Origin: Anaerolineales bacterium
Lineage (GTDB): Bacteria; Chloroflexota; Anaerolineae; Anaerolineales; Villigracilaceae
Length of the DNA: 12,137 nucleotides
Assembly: GCA_029933275.1 (NCBI GenBank)
Contig: JAOZOM010000037.1
Span: 1-12,137 of the forward strand
Direction of reading: 5' to 3'
The position numbers and the translations under genes were made by a program. A model generated the notes under the pieces. It saw only the letters and a program-made list of their open reading frames with translations, ran no database searches and was not told the origin of the DNA. Of the stretch, positions 1 to 6,588 are shown piece after piece (positions within the stretch are counted from its first letter, which is position 1; each line of letters starts with the position of its first letter).

Positions 1-914
1 TCAGAGCGTGCCAAAATATCAGGTGGCGGTGGCGCGGGGATATTTTGGATAGGTGTGGTCATGGTGGCATCTGCTAGATCTACTTCGGAATCATCCCATG
101 CTTTTTTGAAAGCAGAAGTTAAGGCTTTTACACTTTCATAACGATCTTCGCGTTCTTTCGAGAGGGCTTTAAGCAAAACGCGCTCCACTTCATCCGGGAC
201 TTTAGGATTGACCAAATGCGGTAACGGAAGCGGCGAGTAAATATGATCGTGAATAATCGAAAATGGGGTATCGGAACTAAATGGCACTTGCCCGACCACC
301 ATTTCGTAGAGCATGACCGCAAAAGAGTAAATATCGGTGCGGTTATCAAGATTTTTTTCGCCTTTTGCTTGTTCGGGTGAAATATATTGTGGGGTTCCCA
401 TAATCATATCGGAAGAAAGTGTCGATTCTCCCGATTGAGCAATTCTAGCCAAGCCGAAATCAGCGAGATATGCCCCGCCGTCCTTTGCCATAATTACATT
501 AGATGGCTTAATGTCGCGATGTAAAATACCTTGTTTGTGCGCGTAGCCTAATCCCGCCCCAACCGCCTCAACAACTTTCCAGATTTCATCCGGTTCCAAA
601 CGTCCGCGATTTAATTGCGCTTTGAGTGTTTCCCCTTCGATATATTTCATCACCAAATAGGGCTGTTCTTCGTGGTCGGCAAAATCATAAACCGGTACGA
701 TATTTGGATGTTCCAATCTCGCCACCAGTCGCGCTTCGCGTTGAAAACGCGCCAAAAAATTAGGGTCTTCTAAAAAGGCAGGATGTAAAACCTTAAGGGC
801 AACATAACGATCTAAATTGGCATGATAGGCTTTATAAACCGTAGCCATTCCGCCGCGCCCCAATTTCTCCATTACTCGATACGCCCCTACATTTTCGCCA
901 ATTTCAAAAGACAT
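1..914 (-). CDS. Hanks-type (PknB-like) Ser/Thr protein kinase, 3' end cut by window edge
   Basis: The gene starts at ATG 914, preceded by an AAGGA ribosome binding site, and is still open at base 1, so only the first 304 residues are visible. They form a complete bacterial Ser/Thr kinase domain (about residues 10-270). It has a glycine-rich loop GRGGMATVY (19-27), ATP-anchoring Lys41 in VALK, helix-C Glu60, catalytic loop HRDIKPSNV (132-140), metal-binding DFG (152-154), and SPE (179-181) in place of APE. The RD-type catalytic loop suggests control by activation-loop phosphorylation. After the domain comes an acidic then proline-rich stretch (PAPPPP near residue 297), which looks like the start of a juxtamembrane linker. 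Whether a membrane segment, PASTA repeats or other sensor follows cannot be seen. It lies after the pgk terminator and has its own -10 box. Kinase identity is certain. Its substrate is unknown, but YvcK, encoded nearby, is a known target of such kinases elsewhere. Confidence 0.95.
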   Translation of the reverse strand, partial: MSFEIGENVGAYRVMEKLGRGGMATVYKAYHANLDRYVALKVLHPAFLEDPNFLARFQREARLVARLEHPNIVPVYDFADHEEQPYLVMKYIEGETLKAQLNRGRLEPDEIWKVVEAVGAGLGYAHKQGILHRDIKPSNVIMAKDGGAYLADFGLARIAQSGESTLSSDMIMGTPQYISPEQAKGEKNLDNRTDIYSFAVMLYEMVVGQVPFSSDTPFSIIHDHIYSPLPLPHLVNPKVPDEVERVLLKALSKEREDRYESVKALTSAFKKAWDDSEVDLADATMTTPIQNIPAPPPPDILARS

Positions 915-951
915 GATATTTTCCTTACTCAGTTCGGTTTTTTCTTGCCAA

Positions 952-957
952 ATTATA
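952..957 (-). promoter_or_regulatory. -10 box (TATAAT) for the kinase gene
   Basis: A perfect TATAAT on the minus strand, preceded by GGGC, lies between the pgk terminator and the kinase start. It predicts a transcript start near 945 and a leader of about 30 bases that holds the AAGGA site. I see no -35 match at 16-18 bases. Confidence 0.5.
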
Positions 958-1000
958 GCCCACTTCAAAAGTTTTGTGTTTCTTCCGTGTTACAAAATTG

Positions 1001-1034
1001 TAAAAAAACGGGGGCGGGGTTTAGACCGCCCCTT
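1001..1034 (-). terminator. Rho-independent terminator after pgk
   Basis: A GC-only 7-bp stem (GGGGCGG at 1011-1017 paired with 1026-1032) with an 8-base loop is followed on the minus strand by seven T (1002-1008). It begins 7 bases after the pgk stop codon. This should end the gap-pgk transcript and separate the kinase gene from it. Confidence 0.88.
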
Positions 1035-1038
1035 GGGG

Positions 1039-2214
1039 TTATTTATCTGCGAGTGCCGCCACGCCGGGTAGCACTTTTCCTTCAAGCATCTCCAACGATG
1101 CGCCGCCACCGGTAGAAATATGGCTCACTTTTTCAGCCAAACCGGCTTCTTTGATTGCAGCAACCGAATCCCCGCCACCGATAACGCTGACCACATCTGC
1201 GTCTGCCACAGCCTGTGCCACGCCAAAAGTGCCTTTTGCAAAATTGGGGAATTCAAAAACGCCCATTGGCCCATTCCAGACCACTGTTTTGGATTTTTGG
1301 ATGATTGACGCGTATGCGGCGACTGTAGCCTCGCCTATATCTAAAATCCGCCAGCCATCCGGCACATCTCCAAGCGGAACGACCTTGTATTCGGCTTGGT
1401 TGCTGAACTCGGACGCAATCACCACGTCAACGGGGAGTTGCAATTTATCACCGGCTTTGGCGAGCAATTCTTTCGCTGTATCCAAAGCATCCGCTTCGAC
1501 TAGCGAATCTGCCATCTGGAAGCCTTGTGCCGCGAAAAAGGTATTCGCCATCCCGCCGCCAATCAGAATTTGGTCGGTTTTCCCGAGCAGATTGGTGATT
1601 ACGCCAATTTTATCGCTCACTTTTGCGCCGCCTAAAATCGCCACGAAGGGATGTGCGGCGTTCGCAATCGTCTCGCCGAGGTAGATGAGTTCTTTTTCTA
1701 GCAAAAATCCCGCCGCGGAGGGGAGCAATTTCGCCACGCCGACATTAGATGCGTGCGCGCGATGGGCTGTCCCGAAGGCATCATTTACGAAGATATCTGC
1801 TAAAGAGGCGAGTTCCTTTGCCATTGCGGGGTCGTTTTTCTTCTCGCCTTGGTGGAAACGGGTATTCTCTAAGAGAAGAATTTCACCAGCTTTTAGTGAT
1901 TCGGCGGTTTCTTTAGCAATATCACCGAGACAATCATCTGCAAATTTAACGGGCATCCCGATTACTTCGCTGAGATGTTTGGCAACGGGAGCAAGTGAAA
2001 ATTCAGGTTTGACTTCGCCTTTCGGTCGTCCCAGATGGGAGGTGAGAATCAGCGCGGCACCTTTATCCAAAAGATATTGAATGGTCGGCAACGCGGCGCG
2101 GATGCGCGTATCGTCTCCCACTTTTCCATCGTTAATCGGGACATTGAAATCCACGCGTACAAGAACGCGTTTTCCTTTGAAATCAAGGTCTCTGATTGTT
2201 TTTTTCTTGAACAT
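1039..2214 (-). CDS. pgk: Phosphoglycerate kinase
   Basis: Cytoplasmic enzyme of glycolysis and gluconeogenesis: 1,3-bisphosphoglycerate + ADP to 3-phosphoglycerate + ATP, reversible. The 391-residue product has the usual bacterial length. Visible signatures are RVDFNVP (20-26) with substrate Asp and Asn, SHLGRPKG (59-66), LLENTRFH (about 114-121), GGAKVSDK (195-202), WNGPMGVFE in the C-terminal lobe, and the late glycine-rich GGGDS and STGGGASLE nucleotide-binding loops. I chose ATG 2214. An in-frame TTG at 2226 gives a frame four codons longer, but it overlaps the GGAG ribosome binding site, which sits 6 bases before ATG 2214. gap lies 55 bases upstream in the same direction and supplies the substrate, so the two are probably co-transcribed. 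A 12-bp hairpin stands between them and a terminator follows. Confidence 0.97.
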   Translation of the reverse strand: MFKKKTIRDLDFKGKRVLVRVDFNVPINDGKVGDDTRIRAALPTIQYLLDKGAALILTSHLGRPKGEVKPEFSLAPVAKHLSEVIGMPVKFADDCLGDIAKETAESLKAGEILLLENTRFHQGEKKNDPAMAKELASLADIFVNDAFGTAHRAHASNVGVAKLLPSAAGFLLEKELIYLGETIANAAHPFVAILGGAKVSDKIGVITNLLGKTDQILIGGGMANTFFAAQGFQMADSLVEADALDTAKELLAKAGDKLQLPVDVVIASEFSNQAEYKVVPLGDVPDGWRILDIGEATVAAYASIIQKSKTVVWNGPMGVFEFPNFAKGTFGVAQAVADADVVSVIGGGDSVAAIKEAGLAEKVSHISTGGGASLEMLEGKVLPGVAALADK

Positions 2215-2231
2215 ATTTTTCTCCAATTAAG

Positions 2232-2261
2232 AAGACACCGAGTGCAGGGACTCGGTGTCTT
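2232..2261 (-). promoter_or_regulatory. Intercistronic 12-bp hairpin between gap and pgk
   Basis: Bases 2232-2243 are perfectly complementary to 2250-2261 (12 bp, 6-base loop). On the minus strand the stem is followed by TCTTAATT rather than a clean U run, then directly by the pgk GGAG site, so it is a poor terminator. It may be a partial terminator, an RNA-processing or stability element, or a control of pgk translation. On the plus strand it is followed by TTTT, but no plus-strand gene would use it. Confidence 0.75.
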
Positions 2262-2269
2262 TTAGTCAA

Positions 2270-3292
2270 CTAGAGCGATTTTGCAATTTTTGCCGCGAAA
2301 TCAGTCAGGCGGGTTGCGTAACCCCATTCGTTATCGTACCAAGAGACCACTTTGACCATATTGCCTTCCATGACAGAAATTAAATCGGCATCTACGATGG
2401 AAGAGCGGCTGTCGCCTTTGAAATCCATCGAAACGAGCGGCTCTTCGCTGAAACCGAGGATGCCTTTCATCGCGCCCTCGGAGGCGGCTTTGAGCGCGGC
2501 CTTGACTTCTTCTACGCTGGTGCTTTTTTCAACTTCAAAAACGGCATCCACGATGGAGACGGTGGGGGTGGGGACGCGGAGGGAATAGCCATCGAGTTTG
2601 TCCTTCAATTCGGGAATGACGAGGGAAATCGCTTTTGCGGCACCAGTGGAGGTGGGGATGATATTGAGCGCACCGGCACGAGCGCGGCGAAGGTCGCTAT
2701 CGGCGAGATCGAGAATTTTTTGGCTGGTGGTGTAGGAGTGAACGGTAGTCATCAAGCCTTTGACGATTTTGAAATTGTCGTTGATGACTTTAGTGAAGGG
2801 AGCCAAACAATTGGTGGTGCAAGAGGCATTCGAGACGATATGATCTTTTGCGGGGTCGTAATCGGCATCGTTTACGCCCATTACAGCAGTGAACACATCG
2901 CCGCCTTTGGCAGGAGCAGTAAGAATCACTTTCTTTGCGCCCGCTTCGATATGAGATTGGGGTCCGGGTGTTTTGGTGGGATCACGGAAAACGCCTGTGC
3001 CTTCAAAAACAATCTCTACGCCGAGTTCGCCCCATGGGAGGTCTGCTGGGTTGCGTTCTGCAAAAACTTGAATGGTTTTGCCGTCAATAACGATATTGCC
3101 ATCCACAACTTTTACGTCACCGTCAAATTTGCCGTAGCTGGAATCATATTTGAAGAGTTGTGCGTTGGTTTGAGGATCCCAAAGATCGTTGATCCCAACT
3201 ACTTCCAGTTCTTCGGGGTGGCGTTCTAAGATGATTTTGAGAACTTGCCGACCGATGCGTCCAAATCCGTTAATACCTACTTTTACTGTCAT
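2270..3292 (-). CDS. gap: Glyceraldehyde-3-phosphate dehydrogenase, type I
   Basis: Cytoplasmic enzyme that oxidises and phosphorylates glyceraldehyde 3-phosphate to 1,3-bisphosphoglycerate with NAD(P)+. The 340-residue length is typical. The Rossmann motif GINGFGRIGR is at 6-15. The GIND segment ends in Asp36, the residue that normally selects NAD over NADP. The active-site segment SNASCTTNCLAP carries catalytic Cys158, with His185 in TTVHSYT as its partner. The C-terminal SWYDNEWGY signature is present. The start is ATG 3292, with an AAGGAG site 7 bases before it. One unusual point is LADSDLRRAR: NAD-specific enzymes such as Bacillus GapA usually have Leu-Pro before this segment, whereas here Ala replaces the Pro. 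Asp36 still argues for NAD. The gene lies after yvcK and before pgk, the next step of the pathway. Confidence 0.97.
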   Translation of the reverse strand: MTVKVGINGFGRIGRQVLKIILERHPEELEVVGINDLWDPQTNAQLFKYDSSYGKFDGDVKVVDGNIVIDGKTIQVFAERNPADLPWGELGVEIVFEGTGVFRDPTKTPGPQSHIEAGAKKVILTAPAKGGDVFTAVMGVNDADYDPAKDHIVSNASCTTNCLAPFTKVINDNFKIVKGLMTTVHSYTTSQKILDLADSDLRRARAGALNIIPTSTGAAKAISLVIPELKDKLDGYSLRVPTPTVSIVDAVFEVEKSTSVEEVKAALKAASEGAMKGILGFSEEPLVSMDFKGDSRSSIVDADLISVMEGNMVKVVSWYDNEWGYATRLTDFAAKIAKSL

Positions 3293-3343
3293 TTTAAATC
3301 TCCTTAATAAATAGAGTGAGTTTGTGAAAAAATTATCGAAGTT

Positions 3344-3349
3344 ATTCTA
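3344..3349 (-). promoter_or_regulatory. Possible -10 box for gap-pgk
   Basis: TAGAAT on the minus strand, with a weak TTCAAC at 3369-3374 (19-base spacer), lies in the 127-base yvcK-gap gap. It would give a leader of about 45 bases. No terminator follows yvcK, so gap may also be read from the yvcK promoter. Confidence 0.3.
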
Positions 3350-3385
3350 TCGCATTTTAGGGTTTAAGGTTGAAAGTTTTTGACT

Positions 3386-3401
3386 TGCCAATATGCCAAC
3401 T
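3386..3401. repeat. Tandem 8-mer TGCCAAYW before gap
   Basis: TGCCAATA and TGCCAACT stand head to tail (6 of 8 bases equal) in the yvcK-gap intergenic region, upstream of the candidate gap -10 box. This could be a regulator site, but two imperfect copies may be chance. Confidence 0.3.
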
Positions 3402-3419
3402 CTCAGACTCTTTCCTCCT

Positions 3420-4721
3420 TTACCCCATTGGTACTGTGCGCTCTTGATATAAATCCATAATTGTTTGCGCCAACTGCATCGAATCGTGTCGCCAGGGGTG
3501 TTCACGGTCGAGCAGGTCGGTGGTGTAGAGACGGCGGTCTCCGGAGAGTTGATCGCCGATCTCTGTCCAAGTGGTGTTTTCGGGGAGGGTCGCATCTTGG
3601 CAATCGTTGGCAATGACGAGTTCGACTAGATTTTTTCCCGTATGGGATTCGAGAGCCGCGAGATGATCGTAGCAAGAATACGCGTCCGTTTCACCGGCTT
3701 GGGAGGCGATATTGCAGACGAATAGTTTTAATGCGCGGCTCGCTTCAACCGCGGATAAGAGGTCTGCTACCAATAAATTAGGCAGGATGCTGGTGTATAG
3801 GCTGCCGGGACCAATCACAATCACATCTGCCGCTAAAATGGCTTTAATCACGGGCGGAAAGGCGGGAGCATCGTTCGGCTCTAGCCAAACGCGGCGAATA
3901 TGCCCATCAAATGCGGGGATTTTACTCTCGCCCTCGATCCGAACTTCATACGCGGAGTTAGGGAGGGTCATATCTGCAATTAATTTGACGTTATGTAGGG
4001 TAGAAGGGAGAACGCGCCCATGTACTGAGAGAACTCTCCCTGATTCGGCAACTGCTTCCTCGAAAGAACCTGTGATATTGCTCAAGGCACTGATAAAGAG
4101 ATTTCCGAAAGAATGTCCCTCCAAACCATCGGAGGTACTAAAACGATATTGAAAGAGTTGCGTCATCATTGTCTCATTGTTGGAGAGCGCGGCGAGACAA
4201 TTGCGGATGTCGCCGGGGGGCAAAATACCCATTGATTCGCGCAATTTTCCGGACGAGCCGCCATCATCCGCTACAGTGACGACTGCGGTGAGATTATGGG
4301 TATAGTTTTTTAATCCACGCAACAGCGTAGAGAGTCCATGCCCGCCACCGATGACGACTATACGCGGTCCCTGCCCGCGGCGGCGATATTGCGTCAGCTC
4401 ATCTACGATTGGTTTACCAGAGCGCATAAAGGGACGCAGGAGGGCGCGGTTGAGTCCCCAAATGCCGTAGGCGACTAACCCGATCCCGATGCCGCCGAAG
4501 ATGATGATGCGGAGGTTTCGCGGCAAGAAGCGTAAGGCGAGATAAGAGAGTGTTGGTAGCCACCAAGTTTCGGGTGCGGTGCGATAGAAATCGAGAAGAT
4601 AATAGGATAACCCAACGCCCAAGAGGGTTACGCCAGCTAAAACAAGAGCGAGCCAGCGTTTTACGCCAAGTCCTGGTGTGAGCCAAGAGCGAAGTTGTCG
4701 AAAATTTTCCTTGAATTTCAT
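3420..4721 (-). CDS. yvcK: YvcK/CofD-family gluconeogenesis factor with membrane anchor
   Basis: YvcK proteins are cytoplasmic, bind UDP-GlcNAc, and are needed in Bacillus, Listeria and mycobacteria for normal envelope and morphology on gluconeogenic carbon sources. They are related to the CofD transferase, but no reaction is established. The conserved domain runs from about residue 118 to 430: IVVIGGGHGLSTLL (121-134), ADDGGSSGKLR (151-161), PPGDIRNCL (168-176), GHSFGNLF (202-209), GPGSLYTSI (304-312), CNIASQAGETD (336-346). The N-terminus adds about 115 residues with two hydrophobic segments (about 23-44 and 71-90), absent from the roughly 320-residue Bacillus protein, so this form is probably membrane-anchored. 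ATG 4721 has no ribosome binding site. An in-frame TAA eight codons upstream rules out a longer start. A strong promoter places the transcript start at the ATG itself. gap and pgk follow. Confidence 0.93.
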   Translation of the reverse strand: MKFKENFRQLRSWLTPGLGVKRWLALVLAGVTLLGVGLSYYLLDFYRTAPETWWLPTLSYLALRFLPRNLRIIIFGGIGIGLVAYGIWGLNRALLRPFMRSGKPIVDELTQYRRRGQGPRIVVIGGGHGLSTLLRGLKNYTHNLTAVVTVADDGGSSGKLRESMGILPPGDIRNCLAALSNNETMMTQLFQYRFSTSDGLEGHSFGNLFISALSNITGSFEEAVAESGRVLSVHGRVLPSTLHNVKLIADMTLPNSAYEVRIEGESKIPAFDGHIRRVWLEPNDAPAFPPVIKAILAADVIVIGPGSLYTSILPNLLVADLLSAVEASRALKLFVCNIASQAGETDAYSCYDHLAALESHTGKNLVELVIANDCQDATLPENTTWTEIGDQLSGDRRLYTTDLLDREHPWRHDSMQLAQTIMDLYQERTVPMG

Positions 4722-4727
4722 AGGTGG

Positions 4728-4756
4728 ATGATAGCAAGAATTTTAGGAAGGGTCAA
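4728..4756 (-). promoter_or_regulatory. Sigma-70-type promoter giving a leaderless yvcK mRNA
   Basis: On the minus strand, TTGACC (4756-4751) and TATCAT (4733-4728) are separated by exactly 17 bases, and TG at the extended -10 position adds a further match. Six bases separate the -10 from the ATG, so the usual start site falls on or within a base of the A of the start codon. The preceding bases (ATCCACCT) contain no Shine-Dalgarno sequence. Confidence 0.7.
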
Positions 4757-4780
4757 TCTTTGTTAATCCATTTAACGCGC

Positions 4781-4814
4781 AAAAGCGGGCGCATCTTTTT
4801 AGATACGCCCGCTT
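4781..4814 (-). terminator. Rho-independent terminator after rpsT
   Basis: Bases 4783-4796 pair with 4801-4814 (14 bp including one G-U pair on the minus strand) around a 4-base loop. A short run of four T closes the stem on the minus strand. It lies 24 bases after the rpsT stop and before the yvcK promoter. Confidence 0.78.
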
Positions 4815-4837
4815 ATTCGACAGAATAACGTTAAAAA

Positions 4838-5110
4838 CTACGCTTCTTTTTCGAGTTGTGCGAGTCTTTTCATCAAGCGTCCCTTACGGCGGGATGCGTT
4901 TTTGCGATGAATAACGCTTTTTTGAGCAGCTTTGTCGAGACGGCTGACTGCCAATGTGGTTGCAGCGCGTGCTTCTTCAAGATTTCCAGCATCTAAGGCG
5001 ATGCGAGCATTTTTTATTGCAACGCGTGTGGAACCGCTATAGACGCGATTACGCAGGCGACGTTTTTCGTTCTGACGATTACGTTTGATTTGAGATTTTA
5101 GATTTGCCAC
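4838..5110 (-). CDS. rpsT: 30S ribosomal protein S20
   Basis: Small, strongly basic 90-residue protein of the family's usual length. It binds 16S rRNA and helps assemble the 30S subunit. The N-terminal ANLKSQIKRNRQNEKRRLRN and the C-terminal DKAAQKSVIHRKNASRRKGR match the conserved S20 segments (residues 2-21 and 59-78). The start is GTG 5110, not ATG, preceded 6 bases earlier by GGAGGA, an excellent ribosome binding site. In E. coli S20 also starts on a non-ATG codon (UUG) and is autoregulated through translation, so weak initiation may matter here too; that is an inference. It has its own promoter, lies 68 bases after the LysM/CAP gene, and is closed by a terminator. Confidence 0.96.
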   Translation of the reverse strand: MANLKSQIKRNRQNEKRRLRNRVYSGSTRVAIKNARIALDAGNLEEARAATTLAVSRLDKAAQKSVIHRKNASRRKGRLMKRLAQLEKEA

Positions 5111-5144
5111 AGGTCTTCCTCCGAGATTGAATATGCAAGGCGTG

Positions 5145-5173
5145 ATTTTACTAGATGCTTTCTTTTTTGTCCA
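5145..5173 (-). promoter_or_regulatory. rpsT promoter
   Basis: TGGACA (5173-5168) and TAAAAT (5150-5145) on the minus strand are 17 bases apart, each one mismatch from the sigma-70 consensus. The start near 5138 gives a leader of about 28 bases with the GGAGGA site. The -35 box lies just after the stop codon of the upstream gene. Confidence 0.65.
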
Positions 5174-5178
5174 GCGAT

Positions 5179-6357
5179 TTAAGGAGCAGCTAGAATAATT
5201 GTAAAGTAGCCGCCTAAGGCGCTATCTGCTGAGTAAGCATAGGCAATTCCGACCTCGGTTACGATTGGGTTGAGGAGGGTTGTGCCGCCCATCCAGGCAT
5301 CGAAGGCTGCTTGCCCGTCACCGCCATATTCCGGAGGTTGGGCGTGGATTTCTTGTAAAACTAAAGAGGCGATATATCCTTGCGCCTCTACGCGTTCTTC
5401 GGGTGTTGATCCATCGGAGCCTTCTTCTTTGAAGAAGGAGTTACAAGCCATATCCGAGGCGTGGACAAGGGCGGCTTTGCTGAGTTTTTCGTTCAATGCT
5501 AACGGGGGCAAGTCTTGCGTAACGCGTTCTGTATTGACTAATTCAAAAATTTGTTCAACATAGGCTTCGTTTTCTTCATAGGCACAAGTACTGCCTGTGG
5601 GAGTTGCGTCTGTAGTTGCCGGTGCAGTGGGAGAGGGGGTACTGTCTGCCGGAGCGGTCGGTGGCAGGCGGGTTGGGGCAGGGGTGACCAAATTTGCCGG
5701 AATGACAAGAATCTGCCCGACTTGGATTTTGTTGGCATCTTCGGGGGCAATTTCGTTTTCCTCAAGGATTGCGTCTTCTGTACTGCGGAATTTGACCGCG
5801 ATTGCTGCGATAGAATCGCCGGGGCGCACGATGTATTCAATGAGCGTGCCTTGAGGCAGGTCAACTGGAACGGGTGTTGCAGTGGGCAAATCCATACCGG
5901 GATTCGGGATTAGGATTTTTTGCCCGGGATAGATACTTCCGCCCGATGTTTCGACTGTTGGGTTGAGGAGGTAGAGCAATAATATCCCGTCATCGCCAAG
6001 GGAGAATTTTTCGACAATGGAATATAGGAATTCGCCTTCTTGCACTTCGTAGTAGAAAGGTGCGGAGGGGGTTGGCGGGACAGGCGTTGATGTTTGTGAG
6101 GGCGTGAGTGTGATTGTCGCAGTTGCGGTTGCGGTTGCGGTTTGAGTTGGGGTTGAAGTTAAGGTTGGGGTAGGCGTCTTTGTCGCAAAGAGCGAGATTT
6201 TGGGTTTATTATCTCCTGTTAGCCAAACAATGAGAATGATGGCACCGACTACGACAAGTAAAGCTGCGATTGCCCAAATAATTACAGGACCGCGCTGTTG
6301 TCGCTTGCGGTAGGATGCGATGGTGTCGCTTGCTGAAGGTTCTGAATTCATAGTCAT
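5179..6357 (-). CDS. Membrane-anchored protein with two LysM and a CAP/SCP-like domain
   Basis: 392 residues. A basic N-terminus (RKRQQR) leads into one membrane segment (about 24-46), so the rest should lie outside the cytoplasm. A Thr/Pro-rich linker (60-99) precedes two LysM modules (about 102-152 and 173-220, the latter starting YIVRPGDSIAAIA). These normally bind peptidoglycan or related GlcNAc polymers. A second Pro/Thr linker (224-256) joins a C-terminal CAP/SCP-like domain (262-392; LVNTERVTQDLPPLALNEKL, AALVHASDMA, AFDAWM, NPIVTEVGIAYA). Only two cysteines are present, Cys258 and Cys305, a possible disulfide. The conserved CAP histidines in FFSH and GHR appear lost (FFKE and GGTT here), so catalysis or metal binding is doubtful. 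Starts at 6357 and 6351 are both possible; AAAGGGA fits 6357 better. A role at the cell envelope is inferred. Confidence 0.85.
   Translation of the reverse strand: MTMNSEPSASDTIASYRKRQQRGPVIIWAIAALLVVVGAIILIVWLTGDNKPKISLFATKTPTPTLTSTPTQTATATATATITLTPSQTSTPVPPTPSAPFYYEVQEGEFLYSIVEKFSLGDDGILLLYLLNPTVETSGGSIYPGQKILIPNPGMDLPTATPVPVDLPQGTLIEYIVRPGDSIAAIAVKFRSTEDAILEENEIAPEDANKIQVGQILVIPANLVTPAPTRLPPTAPADSTPSPTAPATTDATPTGSTCAYEENEAYVEQIFELVNTERVTQDLPPLALNEKLSKAALVHASDMACNSFFKEEGSDGSTPEERVEAQGYIASLVLQEIHAQPPEYGGDGQAAFDAWMGGTTLLNPIVTEVGIAYAYSADSALGGYFTIILAAP
6122..6141. repeat. In-frame hexamer repeat GTTGCG in the linker of the LysM/CAP gene
   Basis: Three exact GTTGCG units at 6122-6139, flanked by near copies, encode the Thr-Ala repeat of the linker on the minus strand. 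Each unit is two codons, so slippage would change linker length without a frameshift. Confidence 0.7.
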
Positions 6358-6402
6358 AGGATTCCCTTTCTTGCGTTGAACTTTTAAAGAGGAACTTGGT
6401 TT

Positions 6403-6408
6403 ATTATA
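6403..6408 (-). promoter_or_regulatory. -10 box (TATAAT) for the LysM/CAP gene
   Basis: A perfect TATAAT on the minus strand lies 45 bases before ATG 6357, predicting a leader of about 39 bases. No -35 match is evident. The remainder of 6409-6520 shows no gene or clear structure. Confidence 0.5.
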
Positions 6409-6520
6409 GATGCGTAAGAGGTTGAAAAGCTCCTTTGAGACACTCTGTTCAACACAATTGCATTTTCATTCTACCTGAACTTAAGGCTTTAAGCGAGTTT
6501 TTTTGATTTGGGGTTAAAAC

Positions 6521-6550
6521 AAAAAAGGGACGGGCATAAAACCCGTCCCT
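6521..6550 (-). terminator. Rho-independent terminator after kbl
   Basis: On the minus strand, AGGGACGGG (6550-6542) pairs with 6534-6526 (9 bp, 7-base loop), followed by six T (6526-6521). This is a textbook terminator 39 bases after the kbl stop. Confidence 0.92.
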
Positions 6551-6585
6551 CCTAATTACCCAATCTCTAATCCCCAATTATCCAC
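6550..6585. repeat. Degenerate heptamer repeat, unit about NNYYAAT
   Basis: YAAT recurs at 6553, 6561, 6568 and 6575, that is every 7-8 bases, with pyrimidines between. One unit is CCCCAAT (6572-6578). It fills the space between the kbl stop and its terminator. It resembles the short tandem heptamer repeats (STRR) known from cyanobacteria, but is degenerate. Confidence 0.5.
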
Positions 6586-6588
6586 TCC

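Noticed and set aside
1151..1684. Plus-strand frame of 177 codons inside pgk
   Set aside because: It lies opposite a complete, motif-verified pgk, has composition typical of a complementary strand and no family features. The same holds for 2720-3229 opposite gap and the other plus-strand frames.
2215..2226. TTG start for pgk at 2226
   Set aside because: The four extra codons overlap the GGAG ribosome binding site that is correctly spaced for ATG 2214.
3293..3419. Terminator between yvcK and gap
   Set aside because: The only stem seen (AAGT/ACTT) has 4 bp and lacks a U run, so read-through from yvcK into gap remains possible.
6409..6520. Riboswitch or small RNA upstream of the LysM/CAP gene
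   Set aside because: No known aptamer pattern or stable stem was recognised in this stretch.
6578..6586. DnaA-box-like TTATCCACT
   Set aside because: It is a single copy inside the heptamer repeat, with no cluster, no dnaA or dnaN nearby and no unwinding region next to it.
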